Below, in pieces: positions 11,518-28,880 of a stretch of DNA of 64,000 nucleotides. The first letter of the stretch is position 1; the number at the start of each line of letters is the position of its first letter. The notes under the pieces were generated by a model. That model worked only from the letters and a program-made list of their open reading frames with translations. It was not told the origin of the DNA and did no database searches. The position numbers and the translations under genes were made by a program. The DNA comes from Isoetes taiwanensis (Eukaryota > Streptophyta > Lycopodiopsida > Isoetales > Isoetaceae), in assembly GCA_021234155.1 (NCBI GenBank), contig JAJEKV010000073.1:3198001-3262000 (forward strand), in the 5' to 3' direction.

Positions 11518-12669
11518 AAACCGGTTGTCCTTTCAATGCACTTCTTTTTCTCAACACATTCATTCTGTGCTCCCTGCTACAAAATTTCACAATGGCATGC
11601 CTAGGTTTTCCAGACGGAAACGATTTGCCTACTCTGAATGCTTCAACAATTCCACAATCATCAATACCCAGCTGATCTTTAAGAAAACCATTTACCTTTG
11701 CTTTAGTATTTTCTGCAGTTTCTTCTGATAAGCCCACCAAACGGAGATTTAGCATTCTGTTTTTCTTCTCTTGATTTTCAATGAAATCCGTAAGCTGTTG
11801 CATCATACCCATCAGCAAGAACATGGCCATTGACATCCGATTGCTCCTGTTGTCCTATTTCTGCCCTCAATTCAACTTTTATACATTCCACTTCATGTTT
11901 AAGATCAGCTTTTAACATGTCAATCTCTTTCTTCAAATCCATTTTCATGATCTCTCTCATTTCTTGCATCATCCCCTGCAGGGCCCCTTTGAACACATCA
12001 TGAATTAGCTCCTTAACACATGCCCGAATCATCTCTACTATCCCTAAGTCAGCTCCTAGCATGCTTGGAAGATGCCCAATCAGAAAATCAGCATTCAAGC
12101 CAGGAATCGGGTCTGTTGTAGGATGTTTCTGCCACATTCACTGTAACAGGGTCGGTATCCTGATTCTTCTCCATAACAGTCATATTCAAATGTTCTTGCC
12201 CAGCCACAACCTCGGATTTCGCCAAGACTGTAACTGGGTAAGTACCCTATTTTCTTTCTATGATCGCTGCCCGAAAATCAGTATCGCCACATTCACCTGT
12301 TCTATACCCTTTTTTTTCTCTGTATTCAGATGTTCCTGCCCGACAAGCTGTTCGATACCCTGATTTGTAACCGGATGTTCCTGCCCGCTCTGCCACAAAC
12401 TGTTTCTGCCCGACCACCTGTGAATCCTGCTCTGCCACAGTCCGCTCATCACGATCCGTCCTTTTCCTTTGAGTTGTATCAGAGTCCCCTCCCGAATCAG
12501 AGCTATCAGAGGACCTACCGAACGTGGATTCAGGTTTTTTCTGCCTTTGTTTATCATTTTGTATCTTTGTTACAGCAGACAGAGACCTGGAAAACGACCC
12601 AGCACCATCGAATTTGCCAGCACCATCGGATTTGACATCAGCCTTTTTAGCCCTAGTCTTGTGCGCCAT
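11492..12669 (-). pseudogene. LINE-A ORF1-like protein, frameshifted
   Basis: The frame opens at the ATG at 12669-12667. The first part is rich in Lys, Arg, Ser and Asp with no fold seen. A second segment (12137-11778) has heptad-like spacing suited to a coiled coil. The last (11836-11492) resembles the RNA-binding part of L1-type ORF1 proteins (NLRLVGLSEE, then FRVGK and PRHAIVKF). Such proteins bind the element RNA as chaperones. The segments lie in different frames, so the gene is broken. The end runs directly into the middle of the endonuclease coding region, which suggests an internal deletion. Confidence 0.7.
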
Positions 12670-12672
12670 CGC

Positions 12673-17512
<4,840 letters not shown>

Positions 17513-17774
17513 CATTTAGTTATGGAGATGGGAATTCTTGGTATGTGCACTGCATCTACAAAACCTGCTCCTCAGATGTTTGAAGCTCCCCGTGACAAAA
17601 AACCGCCGATCAGAGGTCTTCAAGGACTTCTCTCATTTCTATGCTAACAAAACATGTATTTCTATTCTCTGCTCTATTACACTTGTCCTTATGCTTCTGC
17701 AATACTTCTTCCATGACGAGCACCAAAGATTTTTTAGGCCAATTCCGATAAAGTTATGGTATCAAGTACTCTAT

Positions 17775-17882
17775 TGTCTAGAAGTAGTAATTTGAATTGA
17801 TTGTCAAAATATGACTTTCAACTATGATTTAAGCCACTTCACCCTCCGGCCATGGAGGGCAACCCTCCGTGCGCAGCACCTT
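17775..17882 (+). repeat. inverted repeat, left arm
   Basis: Contains TATGATTTAAGCCACTTC, the GC-rich palindrome and GTGCGCAGCACCTTGT; the counterpart is at 19368-19470. Confidence 0.75.
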
Positions 17883-19367
17883 GTTTGATTTGGAGTCGTA
17901 AAGGATGTCATATATGTATCGTTACATTATTGTTGCACCATTATATTATCCTCTCTGGACCCTTGGATATGGGCATATTCTCCTATATATGCCCTGAAAC
18001 TAGATCCTGTCCTTAAACGTGAGTATCTGACGAGATCAAATGCTGATTTAACTCTATTATTTAGGGATCTCAAAACCATTGTAATCACGTCTGACTAAGT
18101 CTTCAATACATCCATACTCTCTACGCTGCTAAAAGCATAGCAAGAAAGCTGCATTTTGATGGACAACCCTTTCTAGGCCCGCTTCAATCCATTTCACAGA
18201 AGACTGACTACTCTAAATTTCCATAAAAAATAGATTGTAAAGTAAAGTTCCGTCAGACTATGATTTTAAACATCACACAACACCTGGGGAATTGAAGCCC
18301 ATGCCAAACTAGGCAGCACCAGACATACTTCTCATTCAACACAAAAGAATAAATTTCTGAAACCCTGGATGCTCTTCGATTGAAGCCCTGGCTTAAGGCC
18401 CTCTATACAGGCCAGAAACGACACTCAGCACAAGCTTTGAATGTTTTTCATCTCAGGAAAAACCACTGGATAAGGCTCTCCAACTGAATCAGAGTGGTCT
18501 TCATGCCTGCAAATCCACTGCACAGGCGCCTCTGCTTGGAGTTACAAAGGAGCAGGAACAGATAAGGCCAATAGAACGTTATCCACCAGCTCACCGCCTT
18601 CTAACTTCGGCCTGCTTAACCACTTCTTTCTAAATCTGACATGCACGTGTCACAAAAAACCCTAACCCCCTACAACCTTGCCCCACATGACACGTCATCT
18701 TCTTACGTATTTTCATATGAATACCAATCTTTAACCATTTAAATCATTGTTACATATAAATCTACGGGAACCTTGAATTGCCAATGTTAATCAATGTGAC
18801 AGTCTTATTTTATGACTGTAGTGCCCTATCGTATATAGGGAAATAAGGTATGCACCAGTCATCAACTTATAAGGGTAGGGTCTATATTTTTTTTAAGGGC
18901 AGATTTTAATTTGCCCTTAATTGTGCATGGCAAATTTTAGTATGCAAATTTTAGTATGCCCTTTTATTCAAGTGCACAACTCAAATTGCCCCCCTTTTTT
19001 TTAACCAAAGTTCCAAGGAAAAGCAACCTATCTTAATAAATTGTAATCAATATAGTAAGTACTAATTAGTGGTAATCAATATAGCTTATTAGTTTCAGAA
19101 ATGGGACATAGTTTTTTAGTATATTAGTATCATATTTGAAACATATTGAACTGTGGTATAAAGCCCCGAAGGTATTAGGCAAACTATCAAAATTTATTGA
19201 CATAAACATCAATATGTTCAAGCTATGGAAGTACAACCTGCTCATATTTGATGCTATTCAATCTTCCTTCACATTCTGCTGTAACAACAATAGATTAAAT
19301 AAAGACAGTAGGATAATTGATTAAAGCCAAAAATTATTGAAATTGTTGGATGGAACATAATAGACAA

Positions 19368-19470
19368 GGTGCTGCGCACGGAGGGTTGCCCTCCGTGGCC
19401 GGAGGTTGAGGTGGCTTAAATCATACTTGAAAGTTATGTTTTTTATAATCAATCAAAATTGCTATTTTAG
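19368..19470 (-). repeat. inverted repeat, right arm
   Basis: Reads ACAAGGTGCTGCGCAC, a perfect 8-bp stem palindrome (ACGGAGGG and CCCTCCGT around TTG), then GTGGCTTAAATCATA, the reverse complement of the left arm with few changes. Confidence 0.75.
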
Positions 19471-22222
19471 AACATTGTCATTTTGTGAAGATGATGGTAC
19501 CCATTTGCATCACTAACTCCTCCTTAGATGTTTTACAATCACACACTCAAAATTGTTTAGTTTGTCCCAAGCACTTTATATGTTTCGCTGCTTCCGACTT
19601 ATAAACACAAACAAAAGATGCAAAAATAACAACGGGAAAGGACAAAGATGAAGAAACTTGGAGCTATTTCTACTGGTGCAGTTGATTGACCTAATCAAAT
19701 GCTTATGATTGACCATAAAACTGGCCATGCAAAAGCAAAAGTTTCCTCAGCATTGGACAAAGTAATCATGCTCAAGAAAAAAGTTAATGACAATGATAAA
19801 GCTTCTTTTCCTCCCCTCTATTCTACTCATTTAGTTGACTTGCTGCTTCTGCAACTATGGCACTTCAGCATTATGCAAAACTTTCATTTTGGCAGAATGA
19901 AGCACCAGACAAAGAACTTAAAGGCCATTGAGATCTCCCACATGCTAGAAGGGCAATGGAAATATCTACCCTCTTCCTTATTTGACATAACTATGAGCCA
20001 TTAACTGCACTTTGATTTAAAAAATTCTGTGACATTGACAATGCACGTCATTGTGCAATACTCTTGCCTTTGTCATTGCACGTTGAGAAACATAACTTTT
20101 ATCAGAAATATCACCCGAGAAATGCACACCAACCCCTTTCAATATCATGCCACCGACTCACCGCAACATAACTAATAAATGCATACCATCTCCAGAAACA
20201 TCTGTATCTTCTTCGCCAATGTAAACATTCTATAATCACCTTATACCGTCATTCAACTTCCAGATCTTAGCAATTTCTATTTTAAGATGAGGTGCTTATT
20301 CATGCTAGTTGACCAATCAAATCTCACTCTAGAACTTTCTAGAACACATTCCCTTAAATTTTATGACATTTCCTTAGATTTCCTTAAATTCCAGCAAAAA
20401 AATGAAATGATCTAGAAATTAGGCTTTTAGATGACCAAGATCTAATAAAGTGGTGTTTGATTGAATTTTAAGCGTTGAATGTTAGCTTTTATATTTGGAC
20501 GGTCAAGATAGGTCTAATTATCAGCGCTCAGTCATACACAAGATTGGGGCCGCACAATAAGGGGAACGTCAGTAGTGGGTTTTTTTTATGTTACAACTAT
20601 GTTGTTCCCATGGTGTAAATTTAAAATGCAAAGTTGCTAAATTTATGCCCCCCTCAATTCATAATGATCAATTCATGCATATTAATCAACTTCGAAGACA
20701 TTGTAGAATATCTAGGGAAGGCTACAATTTTTGGAAACTTTCCACTTACGAATTATACTATTTCTATAGTGCAGTTAAAGTGCTACTTTTGTTGTTTTTA
20801 ATCTTTTTATCTTTTTTGAGGCAATGTTTCGACGCCCTCTATTAACTACTCAATGCCTATAAAAGTTTGATGTGCTAGGCACAAGGGACTGGAGAGCATT
20901 CCATGGTGTATTACATAAATGCTATGTAGGGTTATTTAGATGCTCCAAGATTCCAAGATTCTATTAGATCCATCAAGGTTGTACGTGTTACAATGTGGGT
21001 TCATTGGTTGCATCATCTATTTTATTATTGCTCAAGATTTATCAAAGTGTGGTCAACGTTGATGTGCAAGCATTCCTTTGATGAATTCATTGGTTGCATA
21101 AATTTTTATATTGCTTGAGATTTATGGCAGTGTATTTTATTCAACGTTGTGTGCATGCATTCTTTTCATGATATGGCCAGGAAATCAGAAATGCAAGGCT
21201 AGGAAACCAATAGAAAAACGAAATGGAGGAGAAATAACTAAATGCAAATGTGAGGAGGAGAAGGAAGCTAGATCAAGAGGGATGAAGAAATGCAATGATA
21301 TAAGGGCTTTATTTTAAGCAAAACATAAAACATGTTAATGTAGCATGTTAATGTGGCCTGCACTTTTAGCCTAATTTCTCATTTAAATTTGCCAGTAGAG
21401 GTAAAAAGATTTGAAAATACATGTCGAGAAAAAAAGATTTGGAAATACATGCTTAGAAACAGGTTAAATATATAGCAATCCCAAAATTCGCTGCATGCAG
21501 CAATATAGTCAACAATCACCTTGACTTGCCCTTAAATTTGTGCCAATGCCATATCACAATTTTTTCAAAGGTTCAAAACAATTCTAATCAACATACCTTT
21601 CTATCTATCTTATCACCATATCCTTTTAAGGAATTGTCTAAAATGAATTTGAACATACATCTTAAAACTTACCAAGCTGGCAGTCTGTTTGTCAAAGAAG
21701 AGGTACACGTGGCATGGAAATTCTGTTCCACAAGCTAACTTTGTTTAGATTTGTGCCTTCATGGTGCATCTTCAAAATATCCAATACCTAAAGGCCCATT
21801 TGGCACAATCATGATATTTCACGTTTGCAAATTTTGGCCAAAATGTCTGGCACAATAAAGTAATTACATAGGATGCACGTAAAACTGCTGGAGGGATGCA
21901 AATTTACATTGGCTATTCTGTGAATTTTGGTATGTAAACTATATGGATACATAACTTCAAAAGCTTCTCCTGCTACAACTTCTTATTTGGAAAAAGTGTT
22001 GGATGCTGTTTTAAAGATCTGGAAAGATGGGCTGGGTTTCTGTCTAGCTATAGCTATGATAACTATAAAAACCTCTATCTTCATGTATAACACTAAGCCT
22101 TAATCTTGTCGATATCTTAAGTTCGTAGATCTTAAGACTTGGTGCTACAGTAGATGGATATAGTGTAAAATGCAGGCTCTCTGATAATAATTGCAATACC
22201 TCTAGCACACAAAAATCTGTGC

Positions 22223-22286
22223 GCTAGATCATTGCCAGCATTAGAGTCACTGTTGCTAGATCATTGCCAGCATTAGAGTCACTGTT
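22223..22286. repeat. tandem duplication, 32-bp unit, two copies
   Basis: Two identical copies starting GCTAGATCATTGCCAGC, the second from 22255. The identity suggests recent slippage. Confidence 0.9.
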
Positions 22287-24421
22287 GCCCAACAATATAT
22301 CTGTATCATGAACAATAGTATTTACAACACGACAAGGCTGTGGACTGCGAAAACAAAAATGTGATAAACAAACAATAAAAAAAATACTCTTAAATGCACA
22401 ATATCCTGTGAATTATCTACCATAACACCTAGAACACATTGTAAACATACATTACCGCATTCAATTGAAGCCTATCTTTGCAGCAGCATGTCGATCATGT
22501 TGTCTCCAGTAAGGGGTAGGTTATGATGGCTGTACCATATATCAGTCTATTTACTATGCTGAAGAGCTTGGAACACTATAGCAGCCTGCAACTGCTAATC
22601 CCTGCCATGCTCACCTCTGGCCTTTCACATAATTGATGCCATATCCACTATAGAACTCCAACCAAACGTTCTACAAATAACATGGCAATTAGACGCATAA
22701 TCTCATAATATGCTACCAATATAAGGAATGATCATTCTAAAAGTCTATAACAGTCCAAGCCTATCTAATACAATTCAAACCAGTATGTAATTCCATCCTC
22801 ATTTATAGTTTTCCACCTCTTATCTTCAATTCCAATTGCTTTCACATATAGGCCTCATGATATGGACTAGGCTTTAGCAGTCTAAGCCTATCTAACATAA
22901 TCTAGAACGGTATGTAATGTGAAAGAAGTCACCCGTGCTTGGCTACAAATAACTGGACAAATCCACATAAGCTATTTAATCAAGGGCAAGATCATGCATG
23001 AAAGGCATTTAAATTGAAGTACAATAGAATTAAAGGCTCCATTTCCAAAAATGTCTGCAATGAGAACCTCTTCAACCTGTAAAGGCAAAAGATAAAAGAA
23101 GCTTTATCATGCTTTGTCACTTCCTTAGAACCTCTAAAATTTCCTATTTCACATTTCACGAAGAGGCCGGCACTTCATTCATATAAAACTATGAGATAGA
23201 ACTGTTTTTGGGCATAACTTGCAAACCGAAGCTCTGTTTCTCCAGCAAGAGTATCCATTGGAAAGCCTCCAATGAGATCTAAAGATAATCCTAGGCATAA
23301 ATTTTTCAAATTCTTATTGCAAAGATGTCAAAAATGACAAAAAGCACTTGCTGTCCAAGTTTCAAAGCACAGTATATAAGGGACATAACTCCAAAAAGAA
23401 AGCTCTATTTTTTATGCATGAGCATTCGTTGGAGAGCTGAACGAGTGTTCTACAAAAACACTTAGGTGGATATTTCTCAAATTCATAGTCTAAATGCGTC
23501 AAATAAAGCAAAACATAGAGACATAGAATGAATCTAGACATGAACTTGAATAAATATCAGTTGTAGATAATAGACAAACCTTGTATTCAATGGCTCTTAA
23601 TCATTGCAACGAATGTCAGGAAGCTAAAGGTTTATGCTACAAGAAACAAATGCTTTAAAAAATACCATAACATAAATGAACTGATCGAAATGGAACATAT
23701 ACTAATTGAGATGGACTAGCTGCCTCAGATATAACAAGCAAAGATGAATGCTATTCTGCAACTCAAAATGAATCATAGACAAATTAGGCTTTGCAACTCA
23801 AAATGAATCAGAGCCAAATTAGGCTTCTCAATTTGCAGAGCTCCTTCACATCTAAAATGGCAGAAATAAAAGGAATAGAAGTACATTTAGGTGCTTACCA
23901 AATTACGATGATTCGAGAGATGGGATAGAGAAAGAACGCAAAAGGAGAGAAGAAATTGCTTGCCAAATTTGGAAAAACAATTATTGGCTCCCACAGACAT
24001 AATAAAATGTGCCAGCTAGACAGAACATGGACAGAACTAGAGCTTGCACATGATTGAAGCCGAATATGAGCCAACTAAAAACATCCTTCAATCTACAAAA
24101 TCAAACATTTGGCAATTTATCATAGAGCATCTTTGGTCTCTAAATCCGCACAAAGTAAGAGACAGAGCCCAGCAAAAAACCAAATGGACAACAATGTGAT
24201 TTGTAGCAAAATGCTTATGTTGTAACTAAGGATCTACTAATTTGCATCCAAAGCATCTGTAATAAAAGAATGCATTACACAAAGACTCTGTCTCCCATTC
24301 ACAACACTCATTCACAACACTGTAACATGCTAATGATTCACCCTTCTAATGATCATGCAAATAGCATGAAGTCTTTGATTCCGTAGTACAAAATTCTCTG
24401 TCCATACTTTATAGATCGACA

Positions 24422-24567
24422 GAGATTCCATGCACACAAAAAACCAAGGAAAGTGTTTACCGTCATTGTCATTATGCCATTTAAAACATCCTAATGAGAG
24501 ATTCCATGCACAAAAAAACCAAAGAAGGTGCTTACCGTCATTATGCCATTTAAAACACCGTAATGAT
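24422..24567. repeat. tandem duplication, about 76-bp unit, two imperfect copies
   Basis: Both copies start GAGATTCCATGCACA and end in ATTATGCCATTTAAAACA; the first has an extra CATTGT inside. Confidence 0.85.
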
Positions 24568-25145
24568 GCCAATCCCAACAAACCAATGGGCAAGAAGCCA
24601 GAGCAAACAAAACGACCTGTCCTAACACATGCTTCAAGATAAATGCTAGGACGACCTGGCTGCTACTGCCACAGCGATGGAAAAAATGTAGGAAGGCAAA
24701 CTTAGGGTTACATGCCTGGCCAGTAGTACTGCATGCATTGCATCTGCACCAAAAAATACAGTTTTGAAAAGCATGCTTAGTATGCCAATTGATTCCCTAG
24801 AACGACCTAAATGCTCACGCCCGCGAGAGATTAAAAACAAAGAAAAGGAACACTTAAGTTTACATGCATCAAGTGCACACCGTCCCTCTGCCACTTAGGA
24901 AGAACTCGATTTGCTCTGGGGCGGTACAACTCAAAGGTTCACCCTCAAATTGCCGAAATTAGAGTTGCAAAAGAACCCACGAAAGGAAAATCGAAGCTAT
25001 GACCTTCCCTCTGTGCGCATCATGCCATACCTGAAGCACTGGAACCTAGGCCATACCCAAAGCACTCGAGCATCGACACCAAGCTTGGCGCTCAGCAACC
25101 GAATCAACACCTGAGGAGATGACCGAGCATTTGCAGGCAGTAGCC

Positions 25146-25288
25146 AGTTTTTAGCAATCATCGGCATATGCTAGGTATATGCCAGCATATACTTGAATAT
25201 GCCCACATACCCACATAGTTTTTAGCAATCATCGGCATATGCTAGGTATATGCCAGCATATACTTGAATATGCCCACATACCCACATA
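25146..25288. repeat. tandem duplication, 71-bp unit, two copies
   Basis: Copies at 25146-25216 and 25217-25287 are essentially identical. Each contains a small inverted repeat (GGCATAT...ATATGCC). Confidence 0.92.
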
Positions 25289-25552
25289 AACGAGGGTTTG
25301 CCCCCCTAGGGGCAACCCAAAAATTGACAGAAGAGCTTGCTCTCATGTACGTGATTGCTAGATTTTTGCTATCCATTAGACAAATTTTTGCTATCCATTT
25401 TTCCTTCTCCCACTAGACAAAAGAAAATTGCATTTATTAATTTTAGTCGGCCATTGGGTTGAGATATCAATCAAATTTGATTGACCCTCTTCAACATACT
25501 CAAGTACTTTTTATGGTCCAGTGTTTAGTCTTTCAAGTCTTCAAAATTCAAT

Positions 25553-25834
25553 GATAATAAAGATTAGAGATAAAAATAAATCGATATGAAATCTTTATTT
25601 AAAAAAGAACTCCTTAACAAAATCTTAAAGTTTTTCTAAATTGTTGCCCTTATTTTTAAGGGTCCCTCTATTTTTACCCTTCTATAGTGGGTACACGAGA
25701 TAAGATAATAAAGATTATAGATACAAATAAATCGATATGAAATCTAAAGAACTCCTTAACAAAATCTTAAAGTTTTTCTAAATTGTTGCGCTTATTTTTA
25801 AGGGTCCCTCTATTTTTACCCTTCTATAGTGGGT
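25553..25834. repeat. tandem duplication, about 151-bp period, two copies
   Basis: Copies at 25553-25693 and 25704-25834 share long identical stretches (for example AAATCTTAAAGTTTTTCTAA). The second lacks about 10 bp, and a short unique spacer lies between them. Confidence 0.9.
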
Positions 25835-26699
25835 GAAGGAAGGGGAAATTTTGTTTGTTACCCTCACAAGAAGGTTTGCAAATTATCTTTGAGTATGATT
25901 TTGGCAGTGGTTAACCGAGAAAGGGGGGTTAGGGTTTGAAGAAAAAATTCTTGAGGCTGTGCTCCATGGTAGCGTGATGTAAAATCGTGGCGGCTTTCCT
26001 CCTAGCATGTCGGGAGGCTGGTGTGTGCTCCCGTGAGTTTGGAGAGATGGGAGCCATGCCGGCCGTCCACATGCTGATTTTGCTGCTTTGGATTGTGCTC
26101 CTCATATGGGATGCCAACAATAGCCCTTAATTTGTGGCAGATTCTGCATAAAGAGTGGTGTGCAGGTTTCCGATGCATACTCGATCTCAGGGAGCCATGG
26201 CTGAGCCGTCTTCTGCTGCAGGTATTGCTTGATGTGAGATATGTTTCTTCGTAGGCTGGCCAGGGGTGTGTCCAAGGGATGTGTAGATGCAGAAGGAAGG
26301 CCTCCGGAGAGTAGTGCAGTGGCAGCATGCCGTGGTTTATGGAAAGGCTTCACACTCTCTGAGGATGTCAATATGCACAGATGTCAATATGCACAGGAGC
26401 AGTTTTGAAGAGGTTTCAGTGCCTGTTGCTAACGATGGAGCTGGGGATGCTCATGATTTCGAGGTTGTAAATTCGTTTCAGGGTCCTGTTGTTCTTGGTG
26501 TAGACAAGGGCGTGAATTCATTGGAGCCTCATGCTGTTGGCTGTGGAGAGAAGGCACAGGTGCCTACACTGCTTGAAAAAGCCGAGGTGGCTCCAAGATT
26601 TCGGGTTCACCGAAAGCTCCCGGGAGAGCTCCTGCTTTTTGAAGATGAGGGCCCGGCAAAGTGTTTTCTTTGGGAATAAGAGGTTGCCGATGAGAAAGA
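25835..26699. other. stretch upstream of the Rep relic, one unassigned open frame
   Basis: A 130-codon plus-strand open frame (26287-26679) is rich in Glu, Val and Gly and matches no family I know. It may be a decayed N-terminal part of the element that carries the Rep-like sequence that follows. A 16-bp unit (GATGTCAATATGCACA) is duplicated near 26364-26396. Confidence 0.35.
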
Positions 26700-27410
26700 G
26701 AGTTATCACGAAGTCCCCAAGAGCCCTGTTTGAGAGAGACACGCCTTCCTCTTTGGATGTGAGTGTTACCGTGAGTATAGGTGGAGTGGATATATGGGAT
26801 GAGATCTATAATCGTGTGTGTCGGGCCGGATCTGAGAATGCTTCATTGGAATTGTCAGCTTGGAAAGAGGATCAGACTTGGATCATCTCCATGTGCAGTG
26901 CGTATTTAGGATTGGTCTGACAAGCCCTATAGCAGTCAATGCAAAATTGAAGAAATACTTGGGGTGGGATACTCACAAGCCAGCGGGTGGTCTTGTTCTT
27001 TGTAAAGCTTTGAAAGACACAAGACTGCATTGTTACGAAGGAATGCTAGGATACTGCCTCAGGGACCTGGGGAAGATGCATCATAGGCATCATATGAAAC
27101 TGGCCATGATAAGCAGATTGAGCGTGGAAAGGAGTTGTATGCTTTATACGGAGCAGGGGAGATCAAAAATTGTGTGACACTTGATAACAGGAATCTCTTT
27201 GCGAAGGCCAAACATTTTCAGTCCTATCATGGGAAGAGACAGCTGACTGCATCCCTTATTCAAACCGTCTGTAGCATGCTCCGGACTGGGAAATTCGTGG
27301 TTGAGCGGGGCATGGGTTCTTCCATCTAAACGGCATTCATTTCACAAATGGCGTGTGGAGGCGTGATGGCTCTCCACAAGAAATCCCAAGTATGCCTCTC
27401 ATCGCGGATG
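26700..27410 (+). pseudogene. Rep-type HUH endonuclease relic (Replitron-like?), frameshifted
   Basis: HUH endonucleases of the Rep class nick one DNA strand through a Tyr and use a His-hydrophobic-His metal site; they start rolling-circle replication or transposition. Here the frame of 26860-27177 reads DHLHVQ (His codons 26884-26886 and 26890-26892), a candidate HUH site on a predicted beta strand. About 50 residues on it reads GYCLRDLGK (Tyr codon 27052-27054), which fits the YxxK motif with Arg for Lys. Coding-like sequence precedes it in another frame (26740-26875, with SLELS) and follows it in a third (from about 27105, with KELYALYGAGEIKN). At least two frameshifts therefore break the gene. 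No helicase domain adjoins, which argues against a Helitron. I place it near Replitron-type transposases from memory of their layout. A CRESS-virus Rep insert is the alternative. Confidence 0.5.
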
Positions 27411-28880
27411 TCGAGTGTTGTGTATGGGCTTCCTCCCGGAATAGTGCCAATAGAGCGTGTAGGGAAGCGTGAGAAGGAGATTTGGGGGGCCGAGGCCGTG
27501 GTTGGGGATGTTGAGGAGGATGATGGCAATGAGGAGGGCGGCAGACCAAGAACATGGAGATCTGGCCGAGGATCTTTGCACCACGGCTGCCCCTCTTATA
27601 TTCCTTTGAATTTTGGCGACTATTCCTTCTCGCTTTCGGTAAGTGCGACTCCATTTGCTTTACTTATGTACATATTCTTTGCTTTTCATGTAGGCGTAGG
27701 TGGGAGGCGAGGTGCAGATGTTGCTAATGTTTTGAGCGAGGGGCCTAGAGATCTTTTTTCAGCCCCTTGTAACCGGACACAGATTGAATGAGGAAATTGA
27801 GAAGCTTCTTTGAAGTTGTAGCCGGAGAACAGTTCGAAAGTGTTTTCATCTCCATGTAGACATAGAGTTCTTCATCAAAGGAGACAATGATGAGTATTAG
27901 AGAATGTAGGACAGCCATGTGCAACGCTATTAATCTAGGACGAAGCCTTACACTACACGGACATAGAGGATTTGAAGGTTTCATTGAAGCAACGCCGAAG
28001 TATTTTCGTGGTTACGCCAATTTGATCGCGAGCTTTCTGCGATCAAGCATAACAACACTCTTGATCGTCTTGGGAAGAGATACTTCCGCACTATGCAGGC
28101 ATGAAGCAGTTCCAGATCCCTTGAAGCTCATGCTCTTTCTTAGTCTTCTGTTTTGGTCATGTGTACATATTGTGGACAGCCAGGTCCTTTGTGAAGCTTC
28201 TCCATGAGCTCATGCTCTTCAGTCTTCTGTTTTGGTGCTGTGTAGATGGACAGCCAGATCGTTTCTGAGGCTTCTCCATGAAGCTCTTGTGCACTTTGCA
28301 TTACGTTCCTTTGTTGCTTTTCTTTCAGATGCCTTCTTTGTTAACATCTGACCCTCTCGTACTATATCACGTTGTCAATGTAATATATATGCTGGTTGTT
28401 GACTTCAAGTTCTTCTTACGAATATTTGACAATGCAATAGTGTTGATTCATTAATTGATTGTATGCATTGATCTATCCTTGTATGATTGTACGTATCTGG
28501 TCGTACGGGGGGCTGACGTGTAAATTCTGTGGTCCTTGATGTGTCATATTCTTGTGAATATTCTTGGATCCAATGATCCAGGATATAGCAATAAGGATAT
28601 AGCAAATAAGAGGTATTCCACATGAGAGGTATTCCACATGGCTAAAAAAAAACTCTTATTATTATTAGAAGGGTCAGAGGCCTATTTAACGGTGGGCAAC
28701 GTTCACATATACCATCAGTCAGAAATAGCATACATATACCATCAGTCAAATTTCTGGTGATGCCTCAAATATTTTTCGAACCCTGCAGAGGCTGAGAGGC
28801 CGAGGCCGATGCCGATGGCAAAGACCAACAATTAGAGTAGCCAGAACAATATTCAAAATCTGGAGCTTAAATCTCCGGTC
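27411..28880. other. stretch between the Rep relic and MED27
   Basis: The first 400 bp may still belong to the Rep-carrying element (a 147-codon mixed frame at 27348-27791 with acidic stretches). Then comes an 82-bp imperfect tandem repeat (28125-28290) and AT-rich DNA. Just before MED27 a 20-bp unit containing CATATACCATCAGTCA is present twice (28705-28750), probably in its promoter or 5' UTR. No clear TATA box was assigned. Confidence 0.45.
28125..28290. repeat. 82-bp imperfect tandem duplication
   Basis: Both copies run from AGCTCATGCTCTT through GGACAGCCAG to CTTCTCCATG; the second copy (from 28207) has several small deletions. Confidence 0.85.

Larger units (their letters stand above)
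17775..19470. mobile_element. candidate non-autonomous DNA element bounded by inverted repeats
   Basis: About 105 bp at 17775-17882 recur in inverted orientation at 19368-19470. The match is strongest over the ~75 bp from ACTTTCAA to GCAGCACCTTGT and weaker outward. Each copy holds a small palindrome (GGAGGG, CAA, CCCTCC). The 1.5 kb between has no gene that I can recognise. I could not find a target-site duplication, so these may instead be two separate copies of one short element in opposite orientation. Confidence 0.5.
19471..25145. other. gene-poor AT-rich stretch
   Basis: No gene, RNA gene or transposon domain is recognised in 5.7 kb. Open frames here are short and carry no motif I know. 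Two local tandem duplications (22223-22286 and 24422-24567) are listed separately. Confidence 0.45.

Noticed and set aside
26700-27410. Helitron as the source of the Rep relic
   Set aside because: Only one candidate Tyr motif is visible and no helicase sequence follows; no Helitron 3' hairpin with CTRR end was seen nearby.
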